64,000 nt of DNA from Nectonema munidae. Taxonomy: Eukaryota; Nematomorpha; Nectonematoida; Nectonematidae. Made by a program: the position numbers and the translations under genes. Under the pieces are notes generated by a model, which was given only the letters and a program-made list of their open reading frames with translations, was not told the origin of the DNA and did not search any database. This document shows positions 9,985 through 24,900 of this stretch, in pieces. How positions within the stretch are numbered: position 1 is the first letter of the stretch; every line of letters begins with the position of its first letter. The stretch is taken from contig JAUIRK010000168.1 in the NCBI GenBank assembly GCA_030549495.1, forward strand, positions 248,001 to 312,000. The letters run 5' to 3'.

Positions 9985-12900
9985 GTATATTATTTTTCTT
10001 TTCTGCACTTATTAGCCATCCCAATTGTCGTAGCTTTACGCAATGATTATAACGAAATTTCGTTGGCTTTCATTCATATATTTTATAACTTCAAAAATAT
10101 CAATGATGTCTTTTATTAACCTAAAAATTTCTCTATTACTTTTTTGTAATTTTTATATTAGTTATTTCTGTATTGATGAAAAATGTTTGTTCATCACTTT
10201 TTCAAACCAATATTAATTTGTATTAGTATTTTTTCATTCAAAAATGCCAAACATGCTATACATAAATAGTGCATACCAATAAACAGATGGTCCAATACTA
10301 TATGTGTAATAATAGTATTTCAATATTTATTCCATTCGTTGATTTAAAAATCGGACACCTAGTTTACTACGAAAAACTTTACTAATCTTTACTTAATTAC
10401 TATAGGAAAATGCATGTAATTTATAGAAAAGTTAACCATATTTAAGTTGATTGATTGGTAGACTGGCATATGTGCATTTGTGAAATTTCCCTTAGACCAG
10501 TTCTATAATTAAATCAAATGAAGTATTTGTGTAAAAAAATCATAAATTATTATTAAATACTTTTACATTTACTAATTTACCTTCAACTATCTTAACTTTT
10601 AAGTGTAAGCGTATTTTTTAAAATTAAACGGTTGATCAACTATGAATGGTGGATATATTTGATAATGGAGGAGCCTTTTTAAAGTCCTGTCCGCTAGTTG
10701 AGGATCCATCATATAGCAGTTGCAGATAGAGAAAATGAGATGTTGAATGGAGAATATGAAAATATTGGATAAAATGAGCAAAATTAAAATAATTACAAAT
10801 TATACGTTGAAAAAATAATAATAAGAAAAATCGCTATAAATTAAAAAAAACAAACCATACTGTTCAGCAGGAATTTAGTCCAAAACTGAAAATATATTCA
10901 TAGATTTACACCCTAAACTTATTATTTTTTAATATGTTTTTTCTAATCATCGTGATGCCATCTCAATCAAGTTATCCAACTCGGTTTCAGGATAGTAGCA
11001 GATGTAGCAGCGGCTACAGGGCCCGCGCTTTACAAGGGTCCCGCGCTTAGTTGATTTTTTTTTTGACTTTTTGTAATATCTTTTAGTTTTCTTCAATTCT
11101 TCTTTTATATTTCCCCTTAAAATAAATTTTTGCTCTTGAATTTTGTGGTTTTTATCTTTTTTTGTAGAATCTAGATAAATTTTATAAAAAAATTTTGCTT
11201 CCTGACTATCATTTGTAAATTTAATCGATCTGCTACATGCCCCGCACTTGGTAGATCCGGCACTGATCATACTCCTTAGAAACAAGGTTGATCAATTATT
11301 ATTGAAGTTATTTGTCCGCTTTATGTTATATACACCATAAAAACAGATTCTTAAATTGAAGACTAATTCAATATCAATGTTGCGTTTTTATTTTTCTTTT
11401 ATTTCTTCTCTGATATTAAAGAACCCGACTCTTCAACATGCAGCTCGACAGCCATGTTGTGGCAAGCAATATGGATTCAAGTTTAGCCCTCAAATTTAAG
11501 CTATTCTCAGATGCACATTTTTTAAGATGGCCTATAACTACCCTCTTTTAAATTTAGTCTATTCAACAGACAACTATTTATCAATTTATCATTTTCTTAA
11601 ATCTTTGATTTTTTATTTGATTTTTAATAATAAAATTTTGATTAAAAATGGAAAATATTAAAGTTATTATGTATTACGGCTATATTATTTTTCTACTAAT
11701 GTAAAGAATAAGGATCTCCTAATATATGTTTGACGGTATATGTTTTTAATACAATGCACCTTAACAAAAAGAATGAGAAATTGCAAAAATTACGTCTAAA
11801 TTTTACTAGAAAAAAATGTATAAACAGAACTATTATTGTCTGTTATTTTTTAAACTAATACCCGCCTAAAACCGCCATGAGAAGGACCGTCCCGTGGAAA
11901 CTGGTCTCGTCCATACAAGTGCAGTGTTTAAAAAACTGATATAAACCTTAAGACAACTGAACAGTTTGTTAAATTTTTAATAACTCACCATATATATAGC
12001 ATTAGATTATTCAAATGTTAAATTAAATAGATATTTTAATACAAAATCAATCATGCTGATTTCATTTCCATAGTCAATTTTTGCAAATAGAATATGAAAA
12101 ATTCCAAAAATGTCAATCAAATTTGTGGTTTATGCCTGAAAATTGTGTTTAAGGATATTATTCAAATTAAAATATATATATATTTTTATACTAAATCAAA
12201 TATGCCTATTTAAATTGCGGAGTCATTTTTGGCAATTAGGTCATCAAAATGTCTGAAAGTGTCGGTACTTTTCTGTTACCCCCCTCTCCCCATTCTAATT
12301 TTTTTTTAAAAAGCAGACGATACTTTCTAAAATTGGAGGAATAGAATATTTTTAGCAGAATATTTTCGGAAAATTTATATATGTATATAAAGTGAAATTA
12401 TATATCTCTGTTATCTCCTTCCCACTCTAAAAAATTCTAAATGATATTATATAATAATCAGAGAAATGTTGATGAAGCAGTAAAAAAGTAAATCATTCAC
12501 TAAAAAAATTTTTTAGAGTGGGGGGGGGGGGAGCCGGGGGGGGGGAGAGATAACAGAAAAGTACCAAAGTGTCAATCGATTTTGAGGTTTACGTCTAAAA
12601 ATTTCTCCAAAAATATAAATTAAGTTTTAAATAATGTATATTCTTTTATACTATATGGATCATCCTGATTATAAATTTAGCTAAAGTTTTAGCAATTAGG
12701 ATTTAAAAATGTATAAAAGTGTGAGAATAAATTAACGATGTACATCTAAGAAAGTGTCTTCAAACATTTATCTTCATTTTAAATATAGAGGATATTTTTA
12801 TATAATATATCAAACATGATGATTTAAATTCTTGACTCATTTTTGCAATTAGATCCTGAAAATGTCTATAATATTTATGAAAGTAGAAATAAAATTAGTC

Positions 12901-15900
12901 ATGTATATGCCTGAAAATTATTTCATAAACATATTTTAAAAATATATTTTTAATTTTTTCTATTACGATGCTGAGTTCATTTCAGTACTTAGTTTTTGCA
13001 AGTAGTGTGCATAAATGTGTGGAATTATCAAACAAGTTTGATATTTCAGAAAAAAAATCGAATTCTCAAAACATCAATTTTCTCAAAAAACTCAAATCAA
13101 ATAACTCATTTTGATTGAAAATAACAATTACAAATTTGATTGAGTATAACATTCTCACTAAAATATCCTTCAAATTAAAAATAATTTTTTAAAACAATAT
13201 CGTCCTTGTTTTTCATTTCTGTACTCCTTTTTGGACACTACAGTGTAAAAATGGGGTGAAAGTGTCAATCGAATTGGTAAAAAATAGGTTTTTTTCAAAA
13301 AATCTTTTGTCAAGTTTTTTCTTACAATCGTAATTTATTATAGTAAAAATATTTTGGTATGAGAGAAGTAAGGGAACTGAAGGCACATTGAAATGAGAAC
13401 GCGTGATCATAAGAAAAATGAAATAGTAACTCGTTTATTAAAATACTTTTATATTGTCAATATAGTAGCCTTTCATGGGTTATATAGTTTTAAGAAACAA
13501 GTATGTAACTTGTCTACACTGAAGATATTCCGTTTTCCAATGAACTAGGAGACGGTGTAAAAATCTAATATTGAGATTTAACATCTTCACCACGAAGAAG
13601 CTCCTCCATTGTTCAAAAATCTTTAAACCTTTATCTTATTAGTTATTTTAATCATTAATTGACTTAAAAAGGGATCTGAAAATTTTCAAAACATTTAGAG
13701 TTACCATAACTATGACAGATACCAATAGGTGAAGATATAGCTATTCTCAAATTTTTTTTATAAATGTTAATTGAATTTGACAAATTTTTTCTTTCCGTGT
13801 GAATGAGAAAGTATTTTAGATGATAAAGATGGAAAACTTTTTCTAATTGAAAAAAGGGGATTATTATTGTTTTCATCAAAAACAGTAATTTTGAAGAAGG
13901 ATTGGTTAGGTAACATTTAGATACTACCCACAATATTGTATGAACAAAGACAAAAGTTCTGAAATCGCTTAAATTCTGAGCTAAATAAATTCCTGAAAAA
14001 AAGTTTTTTCGTACATTGATGCATAAAACGAATTTCTGATGAAAGTAGAGCTATGAAGCACGAATCAGTTTAGAATAATGAGCAAAATTAGATACCATAT
14101 AAAGTAGAGGAGAAATAAGTACAGACTATAAGCTTATAGCGAATTTGTAAGCAAAACAATAGAGGTCCTTTTGAGATATATAGTTCAAAGCTGTCTCTTT
14201 AATTATTATTATAATAAGAAAAATGAATCAAATCAAGGAAGGCCAAAAGTTCTCGGTTTAGTCTCAGTAGCATCGAGTAATACTTTTCACCATTTAATTT
14301 TACCACGATTTTTATGAAAATTTTATTGCTGAATTAATTATTATTTATCATTAAATATATTATAATATATTTATATTATACATATATAATACTCTATATT
14401 CTATGACAGGGTTGTCCAACCTATTTTCCAATTGGGCCAAATGGAAAGTTCCACACATTCTATCGGGCCAAATGAAAATTTTTTGAAAAAATAAATAAAA
14501 GTGAGATGCTCATGAGAAAAACGTATATTTATTAGTCAACAATTAAACTAAAATATATTTATTAATGTGATTTTTGAAATTGCTTGTTTTTAATAATCTC
14601 TTCAAGATCCAATTCAATTTTAGTGTTTTGAACACGTAAAATATTTTTCAAATGCAGATCTGATAGTCGATTCCTTTCGCTGCATTTGATATTTTTCATC
14701 GAAGAAAATATTTGCTCACAGCAATATGTGCTAGCCCACATAGAAAAGAATTTCATCGCATTATCACAAATTTTGGGAAATTCATGTAAAGTTATAATCT
14801 TTTTATAAAAGCATGATAATTCTTCTTCTCTATGGATTTCCTTTAAATTTCGCCTTGACTGAATTTCTATCAGTTCTAACTGAAAAGAACTGTCAGCCTT
14901 TTGATATTCAACGTTGAAAGGATCGATGAAAATTTTCAAGTTTTGATTGTCATTCTTAAAATCTTTAAATCTAGCGTCAAATTCTTCTAACAAATTTTCT
15001 AGTAGTTGAACATATATTTTATCAACATCTGTTTTAAAATTCACTCTTTTCGAAAGTTCTTCAAAGTGTACAAAATTGTTTTCTTTGATTTGGCATATAA
15101 AAAGCCTGATTTTATTTTTGAAGCTTGTGACTCTTTCCAACATGTTTGAAATTAATTGATTTTTTCCTTGTAGTTGAATATTAAGATTTGCTAGCAAACC
15201 AGTTACATCAGTAAAGAAAGCCAAATGATCCAGCCATTTTTCGTCTTCCAAAAACTCAAAGTTTCGATTTTTTGACTTGAGAAAGAATTTAATTTCTGGT
15301 ATAAGAGCGGAAAATCTTTTCAAAGTTGAAGCTCTGCTCAGCCATCTTACCTTCGTTAAATAAATAATATCTTCAAACTCACTTCCTACTTCATTTAAAT
15401 AAATTTTAACCTCGAGATCTAATAAAATTTACAGTTTTTACCAAGTCTGTCATGATGTGTTCCATTTTTAACTTTTGAGAGCAAAGTTGCTGCTGATGAA
15501 TGATACAATGATAACTGATGATACTTTCATTTATATTTTTTTTAAAGTTAGCAACAAAGCCATTTTTGACTCCTATCATAGATGGAGCACCATCAGTTGT
15601 CAACGAAACAATCTTGCTTGCATCAATATTGAACTTCTTCAAACAGTTTTTGACTTCATTATATATATCTTCTTCCGTTGTTGTACTTTTCATGAAACAC
15701 AAATCCAACATTTCTTCTATTTGTACAAAATTTTCATCAATACCTTTGATGAAAATTGCTAATTGAGCAGTATCACTTTGATCAAGGCTTTCATCTAAAG
15801 CTAAACTGTAATAACGACATTTAGACAAACTTTTTTTGAGACTATTTTCAGTAAAATTTGCCATATCATCTATTCTACGAGAAATTGCTTGATGAGACAG

Positions 15901-18900
15901 ATTTGTTTCGTTGATCAAGTACTGTTTTTGTGGACAATACTCTTTAAACGCAATCATAAGACAGTCTTTGATTAGTTCTCCATCAGTCATCGGTTTACCT
16001 TTTTTTTAACAATTTTTTGTGCAATCAAATAGCTCACCTTCAACCCACCATCCATATTTATAACTGTTCTAAGCAAAGAATTCTGTTGACTAGCCGTTTC
16101 TCTTTTGTACTTTTCTAGTTTACTTTTTCTCGTTTCTTCCTCGATTTGAATGAATTCTTTTTTGTGTATAGTGTCGTAGTGACGTTTAACATTGTATTCT
16201 TTACAAGTTGAAATTTTTTCTTTACAAATGAAGCAAAAAATGTTACCACCAATCTCATGAACAAAATATTTTTGTGACCAATCTTCATTAAATTTGCGAT
16301 TTTCTGAAGATATTTTTCTTTTTTTATTTTTCATTATATTTTTTGTGGGGCTTCAACTTTTTATAAGAAATTGTTTATCAAAATGCTGAACGAATTAAAA
16401 TTGACTTCATATTTAATTAGATTGAAAAAAATATTTCAAAAAACAAAAAAAAAAGAAGAAAAAATTAATGTGTCAATAAAATCATTATATATAATCAAAA
16501 CAAGTATTCAAAAAAATTTTGGTCAGAAAGTATAAGTTTTGCACTGCTTATCAGAAATATTTTTTTACAGAAATTTGAAGAGCTTGAAAAGCTTTTACGT
16601 AAAATATAATTTTTTAAATTTTAAGTTTTTTCAAAGTTAGTAGTTGAAAACATATAGAATTTAGAATTTAATTTTAAGATAATGTGAAAACTGGTTAGAT
16701 AACCATCAAAAAAGAAACTATTATAATATAAAAATATCAAAATAAAAAACTATAACAATATCAAAGTAAAAACAAAATTACATTGTTAAATACATTTATT
16801 TTAAGACTGAAACTGATTTATATACGAATTTCAAAACTATATAAAAATTTTTGATCGGGCCACGGTCAAAATTCGTTCGGGCCGCAGTGCGGCCCGCGGG
16901 CCATGAGTTGGACTACACTGTTCTATGAGGTTATTATTGAAATATTTTATGAGAAATAAAATTTATAAATTTAAATTTTATAAGCTTTTAGCAAACATGA
17001 TCTTATGTTGCTTTGAGTAGAAATTTGGCCCCATCTTTATTTATCAGATTGATAAAATCATGTTTATATCAAGAAAAAAAATTATTTTATCTATTGGGTT
17101 TAAATATATAAACGTCAATGAGGTGTCGAATTAACTAAATATAATAACAATTTTAACCACCTTGAACATTACCTGTGTAAATATTGACAAAAATACCCCC
17201 TTTGATAAAATAGAGAAAGGTCAATTTGCTAAATTAGATTAAAATTATTCGAAAATTTAAAAAAAATAACTGACTATTAATTAACCAACTTTAAATAATA
17301 ACCGCAATTAAAATGAGTGTTCGATTCGCTGTGTATTTATAAGTTTATTTAAAAATAATGAGGGAAAGTGTTTTGCGTTAAGTCACCTGTGAAAGCTCAT
17401 TTATTAATGACTGGTAAAATATTTGGGGCGAATTAATCATCAAAGTGGTTTATTAAATATTAAGCCAAAAAACATGTGGAATTTATAATATATTTTAGCG
17501 TTTAAATTTGGCATTGATTGGCAGGTTTGATTGATTTTTTAACAGGATAAAACAAACAAATAAGAAATTAATAATTAATCTAAAATTTCATTAAAAATAA
17601 AAAAAAGTTCAATTCACACAAAATTGAATTTTTTTTAGAATCATTAAGTTATAAATATATTATCCCCTCAATAAATTATAAAATAAATCAATAATATAAA
17701 ATAGCTTTGATAAAAAAATGAACTGACAAGATGAAGCAAAAATTGGTATGAATTAAAATAAACACCAAAAGTTTTTTTCTTTTGATAAACTTCATGATTG
17801 TCTCCACGGAAGAAAGTTATTTAAAAATTAAGGTTTAATAATTTTAGTCATAAGATATAACTACACCACTATGAACAACCTTGGCCAATATTATCAAGAA
17901 ATCAATTTACTTGGTTGCAAAATTACCTATCCAGTGGGGTATCAATAAAAAAACACTTTCTTCAGAAAAAAACAAATAAAATACATAAATACAGTGGAAT
18001 CTTTTTATAAATACAATAAACAAGTAATCTTTTTATAAATACAGTGGAAACTCTACGGACATTGAAGTGACTGCCTATTTTTGGCCGTAAGAGGTGATCG
18101 CTATAGAGAGGTGTTAGTATGAAAATATTTTTTAAAATTGATTGAAACTTTTATTTGAAGAATGTGATTGTGGAAAAAACTCAGTAAGAGTAGTTTCTCT
18201 ACCTGTACTGATTCTATTAATATCTTCATTTATGAACTCATCTTTCGCTTTAGCAAACATAGACCACATATAAAGACCTTTTTCTATACAATTAAAGATG
18301 TTGTAATCCTCCTTGAATATTTGAACGTAAAAACTTTTATCAAGATATCTCCTATTTCTTCGCAATTTGCATAGTTTTCTTTATCTTTATATTCATTGAT
18401 GAGTGTGTGTTCCCAACACTGTAAAAATATGTTTAGGTTTTAAACACAATCTAATACACAACTTTTGTCCTCAATTTATTTACACGTTTAGAAAGATTAC
18501 ATGTTTAGCATAAAGTTGTTTAGATAATATATAGAGCTTTTACGTGTTTAGCTTAAACACGTATTCAATGTGGGGACAAATAATGTATTTAAGATAGTGT
18601 TGAGCAATGCCTTTGTATTTTAAACATGTTATAGCAAAATTGAATTTATGAGTTGAAAATGGGAATTAAAAGTTGGATTAAAACAAGTTATCAAATTTAT
18701 AATCACCAAATAATTGTAACACAAATAACTGCATAAAGGTAGAGAGAAGCAATTAAAAAAATCAATTTAAAATACACAAAATCAAATAGTTATATCAAAG
18801 AGTTATATCAATCCCAATAGTTGATATAGGATTCGGGATAACTTAAATCGAACACATAATATATATCATTAAATAACATTAAAGCATCTTTGATTTGCAT

Positions 18901-21900
18901 CCAGAGTAAATTTTAACTCATTATCTCATATTAATTATTATTTATCGTGTATTATATATATTTCCTGGATGATTCCATCTTTAATAGAGGAAAACAGTTT
19001 TGGTGGAGTCTTCAGTAAGCTAGGCATGTTTTATATAGGGACCTATAATAGAAAAATTACATTAAAGATTTCATCATTTCTAAAAACTTGCCTGATATTC
19101 TAGAAAAAGCTCTTGAGTTTTATTTTTATAACGCAAATTTTCTCCAATTTCTTAAATATCCCATACGTCTCCCAATCTTCATTATCAGAAATTAGTTCCT
19201 AAAAAATTTACTTTAAAATAAATTTGTAGTTTGAGTAAAATAACTTGTACCTCAGAGCCTGTTATTTCTAGAACTTTATCAATTATTGTATAAAAATTCC
19301 TTTCAATCTTAAGATAAAAAACAAATTTTTAATGAATGAATTAGTTTATTTAAAGCATACAAATTCCCTCATTTTTAAATATACATATTTTTCATCATTT
19401 ATCATACATCTATAATGATATATCATTTATCATCAGTATTTATCAGTATATCTAAGTTTATGTTTTGATTACTACCTAATCGAATCTTTTGCAAAGGGGC
19501 AATTTGTAAATTTACATGATCAATTCACATATTAGACAAGATTTTCCAGCCAAAGAAACACCTTCTTTGAAACCGCCTAAATACTGTTTGCTGAGAAAAT
19601 ATAAAGTTCCGTAGACTTCTCCCATCCATTATTTTTTTTAAATAGGCATCCTTTTTCAATATTTAAATCATCAAAAAAATTTTCAAAACAACTTTACACC
19701 CAAATTTTCTTAAGTTGACATATTTAACAATACATAAAAGTTGCGTAGAGCTTTTTTATATTAATTTCAGAAGGGAGATTTAGCAATGCCCAGTAAAATA
19801 CTGAACTTTTATGCATTTTCTTATTGGATCCGATAGGATTAGTTATTTCGAAATCATCATGATAAATAGAGAAAAAAGGCACTTTTCTTTGAAAGTCATA
19901 GATTTGTTTTCTAAATACTTCCTTTCAAATATATCATTACAACACTCTTCATTAACACTGTTCTTATAAAATAGAACACCATGTTTTTAGCTGAATATAA
20001 TAGATTTTGTAATTGTTGCAAGAGTGGAACACAAAATTAATAATATTCGTGTGACAAATTGCCCTTGTTTTTCACAGTACTTAGACTCACTACCGATTTT
20101 CAATTTTTTTGAAGCAACATAATTAAACCCGCTTGGAAGTGTTGTGTTGTTTTTGTAAATTTTGGAAAATATCAACATTAAAAATATTCGAAAGTTCATC
20201 AGAATCAAGTAAAAAGTTCTGGAATATTAATTTTTCTTTTATCTTTAAAATTTGCTTTTCAAAAAGAGTTTGTGTGTATATAATAATATTTTTTCAGTAG
20301 CTTTTTGACTTAAACTCATTTCTGCATTCAGCGATAAAACAAATTTTGCACAGTCTTCTTTACACAATCATAACGTTCTAAGTGGGAAATCGAGGAATAA
20401 TCTATTACTGAGTTCGATCATCATTTAGCTTTGATTGATGAGATAAAACAAAATGTTTGAGGTAACAAAAAGATTTTACCAAAAAGTTAGTATCAAAACG
20501 ATGCCTAAAAATGAGACGGGATATCATTTTTTGTTCATCTTTTGTGAAAAAGCGCACATATCACATCTAATCTGAGAAATCAAAATAATTTCACTTAAAG
20601 TAATCATTATGGTGTATATAAGCAAATACTTACCATCTTTAGGACAAAACTTAAATTTGAAAGGGGAATCGATACAATTCATAGTTAATTAAGTATACAG
20701 ATAAAAATAGGGGGATGATCAAAACTACTTTGAATTGCAAAAATCGACTTTTATATTAGAGTTTTACGGGAGTTGTGTAAGAGATAAAAATAAGTGTGTG
20801 CGCAAACGGAAGTGAATGAAGTTTGATTTATGCATCAAAATATATTATAGCATGAATAGAATTTCGTCTTCTCTACTCTTGCTCTAGCAATTGAAAAACT
20901 CTTTTTCTGTTGGAATCTGTGCAAGTTTTCAAAGTTTAAAATGCTGCTACGTCCATAATTTTTACTTGCAACCAGTGATGTGGAAGCACCTCATATCTAA
21001 TTGCTTCTGCTTCCTGCTACCAAAAAAAAACTGCTTCCGCTTCCGAAGTTTTATGTCAATAAGTGACCAGTATTAAAAAAATATAAAAAAAAATCTAAGA
21101 AAATATCATAATAAAAAAATTTATTCTCAAAAAAATTTAAAACTAGAACAAAATACTTGATTTTTAACATAACTTATTCATTCGAAGAAAAAGAATTGAA
21201 TTTAAAAGGTCTTTGTTAATATTTGATCTGTTGTTTCTCAAAATAAGCTTAAGCTGAGAAAACATTCTTTCAACTGAAATTTGTTTGGCTGGTAAAGCAG
21301 TTACAGTTTGACATGTTAACTTCGTAATATTTGGATAGCAGTCGATTATATTCCAAACATGGTTAAAATTACGAAAACTTCTAAGTTTTTCAATGTCATT
21401 GAGAGCCTTCGAAAAATTAGTATCTTCAGCATCTTGGCTTGCAGATGTATCTAAAGTTTGTAGATATTCTTGAAACTTACAAATTTTTTCATTAGACGTA
21501 CATTGCCTCCTGATCAAATATGAGCTATTGTTGTTATTTTTGGAAAGGGATGAATTACCTAAGTTTAAAAATAACTCTATGCGCTCATTTACTTCTTCAA
21601 GTGTTTTTTTTGCTATCTGTTTTTGCTCTACAGATAATAAATTTCTTGTGCGAGCATCAATCCAAATTGCTGCTACAAAAAGTTTATTTTCTAATATCTT
21701 TTTTTCTCTATTTTTTAAGCAATTCACAAATTCATGAGCTTTATCTTCTAGAGCTTCTAAATTAAAAATTGTTTCTTTCCATTTGTAATAAACTTCACTA
21801 TCTGTGCAAGATTTCTGTTGAAAATATAAAGTTGCTTGATAAATAATTTTAAGTATAGAAATTATGAAAGTAGCTTTTTCCCAATCAGCTTCATTCATCT

Positions 21901-24900
21901 CAATTTGAGGCATTCCCAAATCTTCAATGTATTCTTTGAGATCATGCAGTCTTTTCAACATTAAATATGTTGATCCCCATCTTGTTGGCGTATCAATGAT
22001 CATACTTTTGTTAGATTTACGTTTCAAGATTGCAACTGTATGTGGAGCTCTTAACCGAGATGCAATATCTCGTATTTTATTCAAAAATTCTGCCCAACTT
22101 TTGAGACCATCTTTGACTCCAAGTTGTAAAGTATGTTCCATGCATCTCATGTGAAATACTTTATGTGATAAAAAATCTGCAGGATAACTTTCGCATTCAT
22201 ATTCTGAATCAGAATTTTCGGAATCTGAAAAATCTTTTTTTGACTCTTCAATGTTCATGAGCAGTTCTTGTCATGTTAGCGGCATTGTCAACGACACAAC
22301 CTAAAACTTGTAAAAGTTCAAGATCAAAATCTTTTAACGTTTCAAAGATGTAGTTTTTTATGTTTTCGGAGTCGTTGAAGGAATGTGTATCAACCAAGGA
22401 AAGCATTCGCTCATTTATAAATTTTTTTTCGCAATAAAACTGAGCAGTTATTCCAAGAAAATGAGATCGCATTCTGGTCACGCTATCAAACTTTAGAAAA
22501 AGCAATTTCTTTGCAAGTATTTTTTAATTTTTCTTTTTTTTCATTGAATTTTTTTTGTAACAATGTCTTGATATTTTCTCTACCAATAGACACTTCTAAT
22601 TTTTTTGCTAATGGACTATTTATAAACATAAAGCCTTCTTCTTGAAAAAAATTAAAAGAAACTCCATTGTATACTAGCATTTTCAAAATGCCACTTTCAA
22701 AGTCTTTTTTGGAAACCGTAATGCTAGCTGATGCTACTGTTTTTGTCAAATAACTTTCAAGGAATTTCTGACTGCTTTCGACTTTTATTTTTTTTGAAGA
22801 ATTTTTTTTGTCTTTTTCTTCAACAAATATATAAATATCCTTATGATGCCTTTGAAGATGTCTTTTTAGGTTGGATGAAGAACCTCCAGTTTTTAGTTTT
22901 GCAATTTTTTTATGGCAAAGCTTTTCATGATTTAATGAGCATAGACAAATGAAAAAACCATCTTCTTCTTTGAAGTATTCATAAACTAAACTTTCACGCG
23001 ACATTTTTTAATTAGTTTAAAAAAATAAAATGAATAAATAAATAAAAATAATTTTTAATATATGAAATGTTTATAGAATAATATATGTCATAAAAATAAA
23101 ATAAATACATAAAAATTTTTGAACTTATATTATATAACTCTAAATTTATATTTTTTCCAGTTACATTGTTTTGTTAAATATGAGTTTGTTAAGTAGTTTG
23201 TTCTGTAAAATGATTTAAGTTTAAAATAAAATGGAATTTAATTTATAGTCTAGATAGGAGAAACTAAAATTTCGCAATTGAAATTAATTTGACTAGTTTG
23301 TTATCTATTTTTTTAATTGACAATAAGGGTGATAAGTTTGCTTCCGCTTCTGCTTCTGCTTCCTTGTAAAAAAACCTGCTACCGGTGCTTCCGCTTCCCG
23401 CTACCGCTACCGCTACCGCTACCGCTTCCACATCACTGCTTGCAACACTTAAAATGAAGTATTTTGAATATATTAGAGGAGATTTTATCGCACTATATCA
23501 AAAACATCTTTTTCTTTAAAAAATTTTTAAAGTTGTATTAATTTTGAAATTAAGAAGCTTTACACGTATAATTTAAATAAACACACGATTTTTTTCATAA
23601 CTAAGCTTCGTTCAAGCGGGATTTTTGTTATTTTTTGAAAAGTTATTTTACCTTTTCTTTTTGAGTATATCAAACAATTAAAATTTTTTTTATATTGTAG
23701 CTCAAGCACACCTATGTTAGTGTCTTATTCTTTGTTAAAAAGTAGAACAAAAATGTTGTCCCAAGAATTTAAGTTCAAATCGGATTTTTCATTACAAAAT
23801 ATAACTAACAAGGTACTGTTTTAATAACAGACTTTTTGAGCTTAAATACAAATTTAAAAAGGATGAACTTAAAATGGAAAAGGACGAACTTAAAATGGAA
23901 AAGGACGAACTTAAATTGGAAAAGTACGAATTTAAATTGGAAAAGGACGAACTTAAAATGGAGAAGGACGAACTTAAATATAAAAAGGACGAACTTAAAG
24001 TAAAAATGGTATATATAAAGGATGGCGATTATTTGCAACAAATTTTCGGGCATTGCAAAAAATTTTCGCGGATTACGAAAGATTCGAAAAAATTTGCGGA
24101 ATTGCTAAGAATTGGTAAAAAAAATCAGACGCTAGGATTACAGTTTGCCGAATCAGTGATAGTCGACTATATCAGTACAGAAAAGGAGCTACAAAAATTA
24201 GAAAAATAGAGAATAGCATGGCCACACATAGTGAAAACATGGTATGGACATAGACCAACGTTTCTATTTAGATATAAACTAATATTGAATATATACACTA
24301 CAAAATTTGGAAAGAAATGTCCTAATCAAATCTTGTTAACTTGTCTCTTCAACCAAAGTAAAGAGTTGACCATGTAATTCAAAAAATTGCTTTTTTAACA
24401 TTTACACTAGTCAATGTTTGAATGAGAAAAAGATATTTAAAATCTAATAGGAATACGATCTATAGAAATCCATACCACAAAATCCAAAATTTATGGCATC
24501 TCACATTTCAAACAGAGAGAGAGAGTGATGTAAAAAGATAAGAAATGATAAAATGGTGTGAAGATCAATTTCCGGTTTAACTGAGCGATATATCCGGTTA
24601 TATGCAAGTGGGCACGAATATATTACTGATTGGTGAAACACATAACTATGCCGAGAGGGTTATAATTCCTTCACATAAGTGAATAATTTTGGTTGAATTC
24701 TGAAAATAAAATTTCATTTACTTAAAATCCGTTCTCTCATTTTTTTTTCAAAACATAAAGCATTTTAACAAAGTGTAAAAATGCCAAGTATATGAATAAA
24801 CAATTTCTTTATTCAGCAGATTGATTTTAAATTTAAGGAAGAAAGTTAAAATAGACAAATATTCATTTATACATACCTGTTTTTCACATATGGGAATTTA

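Noticed and set aside
15475-15766. Two plus-strand frames of 95 and 82 codons
   Set aside because: They are shadows of the antisense hAT transposase.
23805-24053. 82-codon frame with FKFVLFHFKFVLF repeats
   Set aside because: Opposite-strand reading of the 21-bp heptad repeat; the plus reading has the better tail.
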